NCBI GenBank assembly: GCA_963277665.1
Contig: OY728136.1
Location: forward strand, 1,972,154,576-1,972,218,575
From: Viscum album
Lineage: Eukaryota > Streptophyta > Magnoliopsida > Santalales > Viscaceae
DNA: 64,000 nt
Reading direction: 5' to 3'
Positions 35,401 to 48,825 of the stretch are shown in pieces (position 1 is the first letter of the stretch; each line of letters opens with the position of its first letter). Both the position numbers and the translations under genes were made by a program. Under the pieces are notes generated by a model, which was given only the letters and a program-made list of their open reading frames with translations, searched no databases and was not told the DNA's origin.

Positions 35401-35700
35401 GTAGATACTCCACCTTGTATCTCTACCACAAGTTAAAATTCCATTTAGATAAAATATATCTCATGATCATTTAATCAAAATATACCATAAAAAATCCCTA
35501 AATATGCAGAGATTCTATATACAGAGTACATTCAGGACTTTTTCCTACTCAAGATTATGTGAAGGGCAGTTCTTCTCATGAGGGAATAACTAGACAGAGT
35601 CACATGATACCACCTATCTCCCCATCATCAAGACACACCAAAAACACATTCTAGATGATTAACAAAAGAAATATAACATGGAAAACGTTATATAAGAATA
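35401..35700 (-). pseudogene. Element E: RNase H remains
   Basis: Around 35620-35470 the minus strand reads VIPS, EELPFT and SPECTLYIESLHI in the order of the RNase H block [29 protein letters not shown]. The match is weak taken alone but sits at the expected distance between the RT box and integrase. Confidence 0.4.
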
Positions 35701-36330
35701 AAAATGTAGAGCTAATATCAATATAACATAAATTTCAATAAAAATATATAAAGGTATTTACATTCAAAAAAACATTAAACTTTTTAATGATAACATTTTC
35801 AACAGTGAATCAATATTAATGAAGTATAAAAAACATCCTATAATAACCATCCAACACTACGATGCTTCAGATCTCAGACACATTTCTAGGATGATCCAAG
35901 GACATAACACCCTCTTCTATTTAATCATAAACTGATACATCCCTATTGGATAGATCGTTACCTATAAAGAATACATCATGAATCCAAAACTAATATATAG
36001 AAATTTACTATATTGAAAATTTTCCCTCTGTTTTCTAATAATGATACACAATTTTTCAATGTGACCCTCCTCTAATACGTACAAAACGAAAATATCAATC
36101 AAGAACACCAAAACAGAGTCCTAAACATAATGAAAGAACAATTTCAATAATTTTATGAGCACTATAGGATAATCTGTCTATCTGAATGTAATATGTATAA
36201 AATTAAAATTCTTATAAAATATCTTAAATGTTTTCATTGGTATATCCAATTCTAAAAAACTGAACACAGTGTAACCTCAATGTTGGTCAGTCATTGAAAT
36301 CCAACGAGTTCACTATGACAATAAAAGTTA
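35701..36330 (-). pseudogene. Element E: reverse transcriptase remains
   Basis: VFLIDIFVLYVLEEGHIEKL (36109-36050) is recognisable as the gypsy active-site region [21 protein letters not shown], with FIDD changed to LIDI. Just upstream, LTDYPIVLIKLLKLFF and DSV match FGLTNAPATFMDLMNRVF..LDSF. The second catalytic aspartate is lost. Spacing of 2.2 kb to the chromodomain equals that in element B. Confidence 0.7.
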
Positions 36331-37640
36331 TCATAAATCATAGAGAAATGATATTTTTATTTATCCTCACCTTATTTTTATTCATATTTTAAATAAAACG
36401 TTTTAGAATACAATCATCCTTCATTGAATAGAGGATAACTGTAGTGCATGATGACAAACAACGATGAATAAATCCCTAAGACTCATAAACCATAAGTAGG
36501 TTCATGAGTTATATATTCAATAAATGTTCCATATAGTAAGATCGAATAGAAATTTGAATACTAATAGGTTGCAGGTATATGGTAATTATGACTCCTCTTT
36601 GCCGAGTTAAACTAGAAAAAAACCATTTATATATATCATGGGTACGCACACATTGCGACAGGTAGCTAACATCCCAAAAAAGGGACAATAGTATTAAGAA
36701 ACATATCGATCATATATAATAAGATTACCCTAAAATAAGTAACAATAATCCTCTCCCACACAAATATAGAGTCTCACTCACCATAAAAAAACATGAGTGT
36801 CCCCATCGGTATATAAGAACTCAATATGACTAAGATAATAATAAATGTTTTCCTAAACACTAATCTTTGAATCCATGTGGATAATCATGTTTATGATGTA
36901 AATAATTATCACTAAGAAGTACCTATCAACATTTTAATAAACAATCTTCACATAACATGAATGGAATTTTGGAACATGTGTATCCCTATTTCTTAAAGGC
37001 CTGTAAATATCTATAAAGAATAGAATAATATCTAAATTCATTCCCCGCCATTAAAATCATACTGAAAATATAAATTAATTGGTTTCACTTGTATCAAAAA
37101 AATTACATCCCTATAAAATTTAAAATCAATAACTTATATATAATTAAGGCTATACCTGCATAAAATTCTTCTAGAGCATAATCCACCACCTTAGAAAAAA
37201 TAAAATATCTGATTATCCCTAAAATTTCATAGGCACATGAGTATCTTCCTTATCCTATTTATAATATCTCCACTCATGGAAACATTAGTAAGAAACTATG
37301 AGACCAGGGTTAATATATATAAGTCATTAATTCTACGGGATTTCGTTTCAAAAAAAAACATTTCGGATGGAAAGATGTAAGTAAACATATAACAAATATT
37401 GTGAGTCGCCTTACAATTAGGCTTAGTATGACTAGATATTCCTCACTGATTGTAAACTTCCTGCTTATATGGTCATGAAAAAAAGTATCTACCTTTGAAT
37501 TTTATTTTCTTGCAATAAGATTTACTCAATCTTACAAAAGTACTAACTAAATATCCTCCTAAACTATTTTCTGTAATTCTTTGAGACATTTTGGTTTTTT
37601 AAATTATTTTATACTTTTTGGTATTTTTCATTACACACAA
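36331..37640 (-). pseudogene. Element E: probable protease and gag remains
   Basis: By gypsy order this is protease and gag. Near 37470-37440 HDHISRKF resembles the GHISRxC half of a zinc knuckle, with the cysteines gone. Nothing else can be aligned. Element C's left LTR begins at about 37640 without its own first part, so E and C meet here through deletion or truncation. Confidence 0.3.
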
Positions 37641-40600
37641 CACTGAATATGGAATGTGTGTTACATGTGTTGATTTTAAAATTTTTTTTCCAACAAAAAT
37701 GAGAAATAGATTTTATAAATTATATATAATATTTATAATATATGTGGTCTATATTTTGAAGTAAATCTCTCATTTAATTAATTTTAATGTTTAAATTATA
37801 TGGGATTTTAAATTAGTAACATTGATAAAACCCCAAAATGATAAATGAAAGGAAACATAGAACATAAGGGGAAAAATTTTAAAAAATCATTTATATATTT
37901 GTTTTGGAAGTTTTTACCTACCATACACCCCACTTTAATTCATTATTAGTCCATTTTGAGGTACGTTAGGTATGGTAGACCTCTCAATAGTGTTTATCTT
38001 TTTTATTAACTAGAATCCACTCCCCATCCGATATAAAAAGTAATTAAGTATTACCATTACATACACATATCATGAAACATTGGCTAGAAAAGCCCCTATC
38101 AAATCTCCTCCCAAAATAACTTCATTTTTCATATAATCCTCCCTTTGGGATGAAATCCATCCATAAAATCCATTTTGGTGAAAACCAATAGGAGTTACCC
38201 AAATAATAGAAAACATCCTTTTTCAAGGTCCTTTGTTTTATTTTCATTATCCACCGCTAAAATATTTTTATTGGATGGTTATATAACAACCAAAGTATCA
38301 TTAATATATTGATATTTTTAAATTGACTTTTAACTTCACTTACACTCACATCCATATAATGGGTAATGAACAAACTTTTATTGTGTATGGTGAACTACCG
38401 CCTCATGAAATGATGTTGTTCACTTTTTCATTACCACCTCTCATAGGCGGGAATTATTATTGAAAATATATTTAAATATTATATTTATTATTTATTTATT
38501 ATTCTATTAATATTATACAAATCAAACTTACAGGATGACTATTTTTGGTACATATGATAGCTTTATTTCTGGGTGTGTGGGCTACAAACTCCACAAAGCG
38601 ATGTGATTCATTCGAACTTTACATGGAATGAGTTAAGGAATAGATTAGTGAAAATATTTTTCTTATATGAAATAAAAAAGATACATTAATTCTATTAATA
38701 ATATACATATATAACATTTACTTTCATTCCTTAAAAATGAAAATAATATGGAAACAATTTTCATGTGTACAACTGACCTACCACCCCCATGAATGGTGTA
38801 TTCCATTTCATAATTCTATATTTAATATATTATTATAAATATATTAATAGAGAAAAATTATTCTATTTATATTTTATTATTAAATTATAGTAATATATAT
38901 ATAATGAAATATGTAATGTGATCAATAATTAAAAGTTAAAAACATATATAAAAAAAATGTTGATGATATCCAAAAGATACAATTAACAAGAAGTTATTAT
39001 TAAATGGGTATCTTAAGTTAATAATAAAATAATATATGGTTTTAGATAAAATACTATGGTTCTATTATAGATTTTTAAAAAACATTTATTTTTTATACAT
39101 GAATTTTTTATCTCTACAAATAATTTCAAGACTTATGTTAAGTGTTTTCTCGAGTCACTTTTATTTCTGTGTGCCTTATGCCTTATTCACAAGTAATTTC
39201 TTTTAGGTGATGGGTATACTGACCATGAATGCATTATATTATTATTATACCCTCTATTATGGAAATTTAAGTGTCCATATGATTGTCACTTTTTCATTAG
39301 GTTTATCCTTCAAATGCTACAAAACCGGTGAAGTAAATTTTTTCTCAATATTCTTTCTTTGAGACATATTTCATTTTTGGAGCATATATTATTCCATGAG
39401 ATCTATAAAATTCCCTAATAAATTTTATATCATTAAACTCCTTATTTTAATAATATTTTATAACTAATTTAATTTTATTTAATACATTGATAGTATGTTT
39501 CAATTATACTATGTAGTAATAGTTTATTGTAACAATCTCATTGTTTATTCAGATTGTTTGTGATTAATATTTAATTTGTGAAATATTATGACCTATATAT
39601 CAAGAAAACTAATCTTTTTTCTTATATTTTATTAATTGATGATATATTCATATATTTTTATCATTGTTTCAATCTTTGGTACATAATATAATTAATATTG
39701 TGTTTTAGTAAAAAATCTTTCATTATAACTCTCTTTGGTCAGAAATGTATGTTCCTTCAATGCCTTCTTTCATTATAATGGGCTTCAATATATTTTGTTG
39801 TATTTAAAAATTATTTTAAAATTTTCAATATTATTTTATATATTATCAAGTGAAGTTTTTCTTATAATTATTTCATGATTATTTTGTAAATTTTAATGTA
39901 AAAAGGGTTTCAATATATTTTCATGCTTCATTTATATGTTTTCTATAAAAAGTATTATAATATGATGTCAAGAATTCTTTCATTTTTTCATATATATTTT
40001 TAAATAATTATTTTTCAAAATTAATTCATGAATTCCTTATATTTTTTTTAATTATTGTCAAAAAATGTTTTTCAATTTTTTAAAGCATTCATTATAGGTT
40101 TTTAAATTATTTTCAATGAAAAATGTTTTCAACATGTTTCTAGTATTTAATTATAACATATCAAAATAGTTTCAATGAAAATGGGTTTTAAAATTGTTTC
40201 AAGCATTATTCATATATTTAAAATGTTTTTTAATTAATATTTAGTTCAAATTTATTTAGGATAAATTTATATGTTTTCAAAGAAATAGGTTTTCACGGTA
40301 ACTTTTTGATTATATTAAATGTTTTAAAAGAAAAATGTTATAAACATATTTTTTTAGATTCCATTATAATTGTTCATATTTATTTTCCAGAAAATGGTTG
40401 TGAAAAGATTTTATTTTTAAATAAAAAATTCAAAGAATAAATGATAATTTTTTTAATTAAATTTTTTTATCATATCTATCCAAATTATTTCATAGCTAAG
40501 ATATCATCTATTTTTATTACTCATTCTTACAAAGAGAAATGTTACCATGGTTCCATTCATATTATTTCAATTAATGATCTATGTATTGACGACATGATTA

Positions 40601-41586
40601 TTATGAAACCCATTTCCCTTAAATGGATTAAATTTTTATGAAACATGTATCTCTTGAATGGGTTATATTTTTATTAAAAACATTAAAATTTCATGGGTTA
40701 TATGGTTACAGAAACCACTTCTTTTCATAGGTTATTATTTGATGAAATTATTAAAAAACCATTCTATTTTCCATAGGATATGATATGATTACATGCCTAT
40801 AAAGCACATTTTATTTCGAGGGTTTTCAGATGATGAATGTTTATGATCTAGTGACATGCATGCATTAAATTTTTTAAGAGATTGGTTGGACCTACATATC
40901 ACTCCAATTAGTTTGTAAAATATTTATATATCGTGATGTTGACAAGGATGGATGGGGAGAACAATGTTATGTAATGTAATATGTCTTATAAATGGCATTA
41001 ACAGTGAACCTCGAATACTACGATGGCTATGGGAGTGAACTGTGACAACCAATATAGAATGTGGAGTGAACCCATTCTACTACAATGGCCTTATCATAGA
41101 TTACTTGACTACTATGGAAATAATTTTATATACTTATATTTATGCAACATATTTTTTCCTTAATTTTATGTTATTATTTTATATATTATTATCTTGATTC
41201 TCATATGATTCATATCTTATGATCATCCAATAATTTTTAAATGACTCATGTGTATGATCTTTGATATTTAATGTATGATTATGAAATGTTATTCTCATGT
41301 TCTCATACTTCAATACTCATGTATCTCTTTTTTTACCATTACTAACCATCTAAGCACACCACATTCCAATAATTAATTTCCCTAGGTTATGAAGAGAAGT
41401 TTTAAGTTTAATTACTAAAAGGGATGTAATTTGTAGGAATCATTTATGATCTTATAACTATATATATTTTTATAGGTTTACAAACACATTAAACTATTAC
41501 AGTACTTGAGCATGTATTCTTGTAATATGATTAAGATTTATCTAAAATTCTGTAAATTCCATGTATGTTAAAACATGGTGTATATA
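37640..41586 (+). repeat. Element C, left LTR, 5' part missing (about 3.95 kb)
   Basis: It corresponds to the right LTR from about 45270 on; some 1.7 kb of U3 is absent. Preserved landmarks: TATA-like GATATAAAAAG near 38030, GGAGTTACCC at 38200, the ACTACCGCC box at 38393, a damaged hairpin at about 38757-38795, and the acceptor-like CCCTAG|GTTATG ending at 41395. The donor position reads AAAACATCC, so the splice donor is lost. End TATATA at 41586. Confidence 0.7.
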
Positions 41587-41588
41587 GC

Positions 41589-41640
41589 TGGTATAAAATG
41601 AATGGTTTTATCAACATTTGGAAATGTTGATAGGAAAACC
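41589..41640 (+). other. Primer-binding site remnant and long hairpin of element C
   Basis: TGGTATAAAATG (41589-41600) is a worn initiator-Met site two bases after the LTR end. Directly after it, TATCAACATTT (41609-41619) and AAATGTTGATA (41622-41632) form a perfect 11-bp inverted repeat with two bases between, extended beyond a GG bulge by GGTTT/AAACC. A stem this long beside the primer site is absent in A and B. Confidence 0.75.
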
Positions 41641-43529
41641 TTACTAATATCCCATTTAATATTTCTAACGATAGTTGTAGGGATTTATATAATAATAAGC
41701 TTAAGGATTCATAGATTTAATTGTTGGTGTAATGACTTCATAATCATATATGTATTTTTACATGATTTGGTTTCTTTCCACTTTGATAATTGTTTCTCAC
41801 ACTATTCTTTCTAGTATTATTCAATGGAGGGAACCAGGTTAACATTAAATCTGATTGAAATTTTGTTATTATTGGAATATAAATAGGATAATGAATTTAT
41901 AGAATGATATTGAGATATTTTCGGATAATATATCCTGATATATGATTAACAATATAATCTTTGAGGATATTCCAAACACATTGAATATTATGATGATGGA
42001 CTATTATAAATACTCACATGTAAAGGAACAATGCGAAAAAAGACTCATATTCCTACATTTCAAGAAGAAGGGTATATGAACCTTGATGAATAAATCAAAT
42101 AGAGGGGAGGATGTTATTTGTGTAGTAAAATAGTTCATAGGGTGAGGAGATTTCATACATTTTAATTTTAGATTTGTGGAGAACATGGGAAATACCCAAC
42201 TCAATCCCATTACATATAAATTTAATTTTATGTCAAGGAATGACATATTCCATGATAATAATTAAAGAGGAATGATTTAAGTATTTATTTAGTTTTTGAA
42301 AGGATTATTAATGGTGAATTATATAGGTATTTTTCAGTTGGGGTTTTTCTCTATAGATTCACAAGAATATGTGGAATTATTATGATGTAATTGAAAGGTG
42401 ATTTAATGGAAAGCTTATGTTAATGGAAAAAACATGATTAAGGGAGAGATGAACCATAATATGTTCATTATGATAAGATAATGATTTTTGGATAAAGATA
42501 TGTTGGATATGAATATGTAAATTTGACAGAATAGATTACCTTGAAACTAATTAAGGATTATTTTGAAAATTGATTTATGGTATCGTGGAAGTTGTTTAAA
42601 ACATCATGAATTTATGTAATATGTATAATTAAAATCAGAATGATGACACATGCATCTTTTTAATAAGAAATTGTTGTAATTATGTTTGTTACAATATTTT
42701 AATAGAATAAATGATAAAGGAGTTCACATACTTGGTATGAAATAAACCAAAGCTATATTATAATATATAAGGGATAAAGTCTATGCTATTTTTTAGAAGC
42801 ATAGTGTCTTTATTTTATTTTTAACATAATATTTTTAGAAGAGTTATAAGTTTAATAATTTATGTAATGTTCATTTTAATATTTGGATGATGTTTATGAT
42901 ATTAATGTATTATATCACAATGTGAGGAATTATGCATGTTTTATAACATATCCTGAACATTTTTTTGGAAATGTTGACAAAAGATAGATGGAGAAACTTA
43001 TTATTCTGTTTATGTATCTCAATATCAGTTAATTCTCCACGAATTCTAAACTCACCTTCAATGACTAGTGTAATAGATGAAGTGGAAATTGATCAAGGAA
43101 CTACCAAAGGGTGATCATTTTCACATGAAATGGAAATAAATATATTATGTATACATTTTTGTGAAAATATCATCAAATATAGGAAATTTATATTGAAAAA
43201 TATTAATCCTAATACCTTATTTTTTGTTGAATTTATGGTCTTATAAATCATCATAGATTTATGGTTTTGAGGCCCTTAACATTGAATTGATCATTAACAG
43301 GTTAGTGATCAATGATATTCATCACTCTATATAGTTATTTATTATTTTTATCCATGTCCAATAATCAAACCCAATATATGTTCTGTTATGTTGAATCCTA
43401 GTTATGATCTACTTTGGGAAACTGTTATGGTTTCACCAATAGTTTTTGATGTTTTTTTAGTATTTATTTTTATGATGTGGGTTTTAATGAAATGAACAAT
43501 AATGTTTTAAATGTTTAATAATAGAGACT
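41641..43529 (+). other. Element C interior, no coding recognised
   Basis: About 1.9 kb with no frame that shows gag or pol motifs on either strand. Like element A, C looks non-autonomous, or has decayed past recognition. Confidence 0.55.
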
Positions 43530-43567
43530 AATTTCAAGGATGAAATTCATTTTATGGAGATTTAGAA
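43530..43567 (+). other. Pre-LTR inverted repeat and worn purine tract of element C
   Basis: AATTTC (43530-43535) and GAAATT (43542-43547) enclose AAGGAT; then ATTTTATGGAGATTTAGAA runs to the LTR start. In Tekay/Del elements a hairpin of this type followed by a G-rich tract comes right before the 3' LTR. Confidence 0.75.
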
Positions 43568-46500
43568 TGTAACACACCATGATTTTTTGAATATTTTCAA
43601 TTAATTTATTTATTTTGAATACTTTTATTTCAATAATCCATGAATATTACAACTGTTATATAAAAATAAGTTATTATTAATTTTTATGTTACTCCAATTT
43701 ATGATTTTTATATATGTTACACTAAGATATGATTCTGCTACATTCAATACTGACATGGCTACTATTATATGATGCACTGAATTTCAATGTTACATCATTT
43801 TATTATTATAATCATTTAAAAAAATAGTTATAAAATGTAAATTTAAATTAGTGACATGAATAGTAATAAATAATTTTGTAATATTATTTATAATGTTATT
43901 ATATAAATAAAACATATTATTAATAACACATATAATTTTTTTTTGTAAAGTAAATATATTTTTTAAATACTACTTTTTCAAAGGAACTACTTTTTATGTC
44001 CTTATATAAAAAATAATAAATTAAATTTTGGAAACTCTTTGAAATTTATTTTGATAAAATAGACATTTTTTTGGAAATCATAATGTAAAAATTATCTTTC
44101 AGTGAACATTATTGATCTTTCAAGAAAACATCATTTTTAGTGAATAATGGAAAATATTAAATTTTAATTCAAAAAGTCCTTTTCATCTATATAATTTATA
44201 GAGATAAATTAATTTTTTTAATTGGTTTTAGAAATTAAATAGATATTTTTTAAATCAATTTATCCAATTTAGGTCATTAGAGATAATTTCACATTTCAAT
44301 TGTGTATAAAAAGATTTCCAGCTTTTGGAAATTTTTTCTTTAAAAACCCAGAGTAACTACATATCTGTTGGATAAATTTAAAATTAATTTTCTCCAAATA
44401 TATGAATAATGTAAAAAAATGGATTCCATATTTAGAATCCTAATTATTTATAATTTATAATAATCTAATATTCTTTTTTATCAAAAAATATTGCTGAAAA
44501 TATTTATAATCAATTACAACCATTCGGGTGAAATTATACTTAACAAGGGTCTAAACCATAATCAGAAGGGCCAAAATGACCTAGAATATTTTCAAAAACA
44601 CATTGGATGAAATTATTTCTACTAAGTACCCTCATAGTTCTAATTTTATGAGTTAGTGGGACACATGTTCATAAAATTGACCCATATAATAAGTTATGTA
44701 TGTAAAATACTAAAAGGTAACTTCTTTACCTATCATGTTTATATAGTTTATGAGTAGGGAATAAGATAAATTGTTTTGATTATAAATAATATTTGGAATT
44801 TTAAATGAGTTTATTTATCATGTTAATTTTAAATTAAATTTTATATATGATATAATCAAATTAAAACCTTAACAAATATTACCTCATGGTTAATTTAGTT
44901 AATAATAAAATAAAATAAATGCTAATAAAGAAATTAACAATAATGTAATTTTATTTAATTATTATATTAAATTATTATATATTATTAATATATCATGTTA
45001 CATAGATGTGAATGGTATTTATTTTAATTCAAATATGTTTTGAAATTTTTATATTAAAATTCAATAAATAATGTCAGAATCAGCATTATGATTATTATAT
45101 AGTAAATAATTTTTCATTAAAATAATTAAAATTTACTAAATTATTATATTCCTACAATTATTTTTGCGTGGTTAATAAATATAAAATATATTCTATTAAT
45201 GGACAAATTTTAAATTTGTAATTAAAATATTTTTCTAAAGATAGGAAATACATTATTAGCATTGTTCTGGTTATAAAAGTGTTTTTCCAAGTAACATGTG
45301 GTTGTTTTAAAATTAATTTCCCAAACACATGAGAATTTTAATCTATAATATAGATGTAATAATTATTTTTATATATATTTTTTATAATGAATATAACATT
45401 AATTTAGTCATAGTGGTGAAATTACTATGGATTTAAAACTAGTTACATTAATAAAAAAACAAAATGTTAAAAGTGGGGAAACATAGTTTTTATTGAAAAA
45501 AATAAAAAAAAATTATTATTTATTATGGTGGGGTTTTTCTAGACCATAATTCCTATATAATAAATTATTAGTCTATTTTGGAGGCACTTTATGTAAGGGA
45601 TACCTTACTATATTGTTTACTTATTCATATTAAAAAGATTCTCACTCCTCCATTATAAAAACACATTATATATTCTTCATTATTACACCTCTCAAGAAAC
45701 ATTGTAATTGTGAAAACCCTACCAAAATCAACTTCAATAATCCATCCCTTAGTAAATTATGCCTCATATTTGGTATATATCAAACCAAGGAACTCATTCA
45801 GTGAAAACCTATTTGAGTCACCCAAAGTAGAGGTGACATCCTTCCTTATGTTCTATTGATTTAATTTCATTATCCTCCCCCTCAACTCTTTTAATTAAAT
45901 TATTAAATAAGAAACATAGAAAAATTAATATATTTATTTGTTTTATTATATGTTTTTCCAACACATACAAAAAAAACATATAATATGTAATCAAATTATT
46001 GTTCTTTTGTACGGAGAAATGCAGCCTCAGGGAATGATGTTGTTCATTTTCCCTTTACCACATCTCATAGGATTAAATGATGATGGAAAATATTATTTTA
46101 AATTATATAAACTATATTTATGATTTAATGATGCTTAGTTAATTACTTTATAATACATACCATCATGATTTCAGATGTGTGTTAATAAGATAACATCGTT
46201 CGGAGATGTATGGGATACCACCTACTTGAAGCAATGAGATTCGTTCAAAAATTAAATGGAATGAATTAGTGTTTAGATTTGTAATATTATTTGATATATA
46301 TCACAAAATAATTAATCTCTAATTAGATAATATATATTACATTTTTTTCATTTACGTTCATACATTCAATACAACTATAAAACTGATATTGCGTTCATGT
46401 GCAGGAACATCCTACCGTCTCCATGAACGGTGTATACCATTTCACAATTCTATTATTTATATATTATAATAAATATTTTTTTACTAAAATATATGATATT

Positions 46501-46962
46501 AATAATATTTCTTAAATTTTCAAAATAATTATATCATGATCCAATTAAGAGGATCACGAATTATAATTTAGAATACATTTGAAAAATAAATACCACAACA
46601 CCCATAATGTAACATTAACATGATGTTTTTAATAAATATCTAATATAAATTCATTATAAAATATTATATTGTTTTAGATATAACAATATTTTTTATGGTA
46701 TATTTATAATAAACCTATATATATTATATATGAGGTATTAATGGCTACAATAAAATTAAAGAATTAAGGTAGGGGTATTCTCACCTAACTTTTATTTCAA
46801 TGTACTTATGCCTTATTCACTACTCAATTATTATTTTTTGGTGTATATAATTATAATGAAGGTATTACATGATTAATATCCAAATATTTAGGGGTATTTA
46901 GATACTTATCTTATGATATCCTTTTCATGGGTTTAATGTTTTATAAGATAACTAATTGGAAA
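43568..46962 (+). repeat. Element C, right LTR, part before the element D insertion
   Basis: Starts TGTAACACACC. TATA-like CATTATAAAAAC at about 45653, a kept splice donor GTAGAG|GTGACATCC (intron start 45833), and the ATGCAGCCTCAGG box at 46020. The hairpin at 46392-46429 has both arms unchanged. It is cut after 46962 by element D; the five bases before the cut are GGAAA. Confidence 0.8.
46392..46429 (+). other. LTR hairpin in element C, arms unchanged
   Basis: CGTTCATG (46392-46399) and CATGAACG (46422-46429) are identical to those of A and B although the loop between them has diverged (TGCAGGAACATCC in place of the CGTACGTACG part). Surrounding LTR sequence is heavily changed. Confidence 0.8.
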
Positions 46963-47250
46963 TGTAATGGCCCGGACCTATCTGGTCCATTCCATTGTGA
47001 AAATGTGGTGCTGGAGGTCTTACGGGAGGTCAAGGCGACTTGGTGTGAATTTGGGTGGACTTTTAAGGAAAGATAAAGGGTTATGGCCTTCACAAGGTAG
47101 GTGCATAGTTTTTCAAACCATGCGGCCAAACCGTGCGAGGTTGGTGTTGGAGGTAGTATCCAATGCATGGTTAGAGCACGAGTTGTCTAACCGTGTGACC
47201 TAACCATGGGAGGAGTGTTTGAAGAGGTATAAGCTAGCGCACGATTAGCG

Positions 47251-47269
47251 CATGGTTTGGTAAACCATG
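47251..47269. promoter_or_regulatory. Palindrome in U3 of element D
   Basis: CATGGTTTGGTAAACCATG: 8-bp arms around GGT, identical at 58167-58185 in the right LTR. It sits in a cluster of further AACCATG/CATGGTT and AACCGTG words, upstream of the predicted leader. This could be a transcription-factor site cluster; no factor can be named. Confidence 0.6.
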
Positions 47270-48766
47270 CAGACTAACCATGCGGGCACTTAAAGATAGA
47301 TCCAAAAATTGTGGATCTGAACTCTTTTGCCTCTAAATTGTTCTTTTAAGACCCTAAGCTGTCATAACTTGGTATTACCCATCCTTGGAGGCAGAATATC
47401 CTCTCCCAAGCATTTAAGAGGAGATCCAGAGGCCTCTCTTTGAGAATCGAATCCGGTTTCTTTGAGGTATGTGATCCTTTTTGATTGGTTTCTTAGATCT
47501 ACCCAGATCTACTCCTCCTCTTCTCTCGGGATCTTAGATCTATGACTATTATGGGAATATCTAAGTGTGTGGATGTTTATTATGACGAGTTTTGGTCTTC
47601 GTTGTGTTAGGAGAAGAAATCTAGGGGGGATCATTGGTGAATCGTCCCGGTCTTCTTGGGTGTTCTTCGACCGTTGTGATTTTCGTCAAAATCGTTGATG
47701 TAAGGGATTTGTGGCTTCTCTAATTGTTTATGTGAAATCGTAGAGTTTTCAGGATTCAACCTTTGGATCACAATAGAATTGACCTAATTAAATACTTTAA
47801 CCTGATTAAAATAATTGGTTTGATCGCATGTTATTTCTTTGTGCTGTGATAACGGTTAGCCACTTGATTTGATAGATAGAGTGATATATATGCCTTGCTT
47901 GTTAGAATGTTTCTCTTAAAAAATTGATAAAGAACGTAAAGATGGAATCATTTGATAATTATTTTTCTAAAGATAAAGAGGCATGTAAATGAATCTAGTT
48001 GTTGTTGTTGTGGATGTTGTTCCAACTTGGTGTTAATCAAATTGAGGCTTGTGATGTGTTTAATTCAGTTGGTTGGTAAACCTGAAATCTGTTGGTGCTT
48101 TTTGTTTGAAGACGGATAACTTCTTAGAGGTCCAAGAGCCCAAATTGATGTGTTGTTTGTTTTCCTTCTTCTTGTGTGGCGATGTGACTATCGGAGGGTG
48201 TTGTGATATGTGGGGGCATGCAGTCCTTGTGGTTGTGGTAGCGGATGACGCCTAGAGTGGTGATATGCATCGGTTTATGCATGTGGGTTTCGGGGAGGAC
48301 ACCAGGGATGATGGAATGGGATGGATGTGGTTTGTGTATTCTTGTGGATTCATTGGTTGTTTATCTGCTTTTCTTTTCCCCACTGCTCAAGGCAGCTGGT
48401 CTTGCATACCCTTCTTCCGAAAGGGGCGAAGACATGTGGGGTATGCCATGTGCTTTCTATGTTTATCCTCTACAGGGAGAATGGGTCTACGCTCTTGCTA
48501 TAAGTGGCATAGACTCTACAGGTTGTACATCTACTCTCCCTGTTGAGCCCCCTTGTGTTTAGTAGCATCGAATGATTTTCTAGAATGGCTGGGAATATGG
48601 GAAATTAATTATGTAATAAATAATTGAATAAATGGTGTTAACCCATGGGGTTAGAGTTGTCATAACTTAATGATGAGGTAGAAAACTCTTGATTGAAAAG
48701 TTGACTTTGGGTGTGTTTCTAATGGAATTTAATGAGTTTCTGTTCATGACCAAGAAATCGTGGGAG

Positions 48767-48780
48767 CCGACGAAGGTCGG
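48767..48780 (-). other. Stem-loop near the LINE 3' end
   Basis: CCGAC (48767-48771) and GTCGG (48776-48780) enclose GAAG; on the LINE strand this reads CCGACCTTCGTCGG. It lies about 20 bases before the 3' end. Some LINEs use a 3' stem-loop for recognition by their own reverse transcriptase. Confidence 0.5.
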
Positions 48781-48825
48781 ACCCATAAAAATATATAAGA
48801 AAGAAAGAGAAAAACAGATCCAGAG

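Noticed and set aside
48245..48562. Overlapping frames of 60-105 codons in element D's left LTR
   Set aside because: Three frames overlap in the same GC-richer stretch, and the right LTR does not keep them in register. Chance frames inside the predicted intron.
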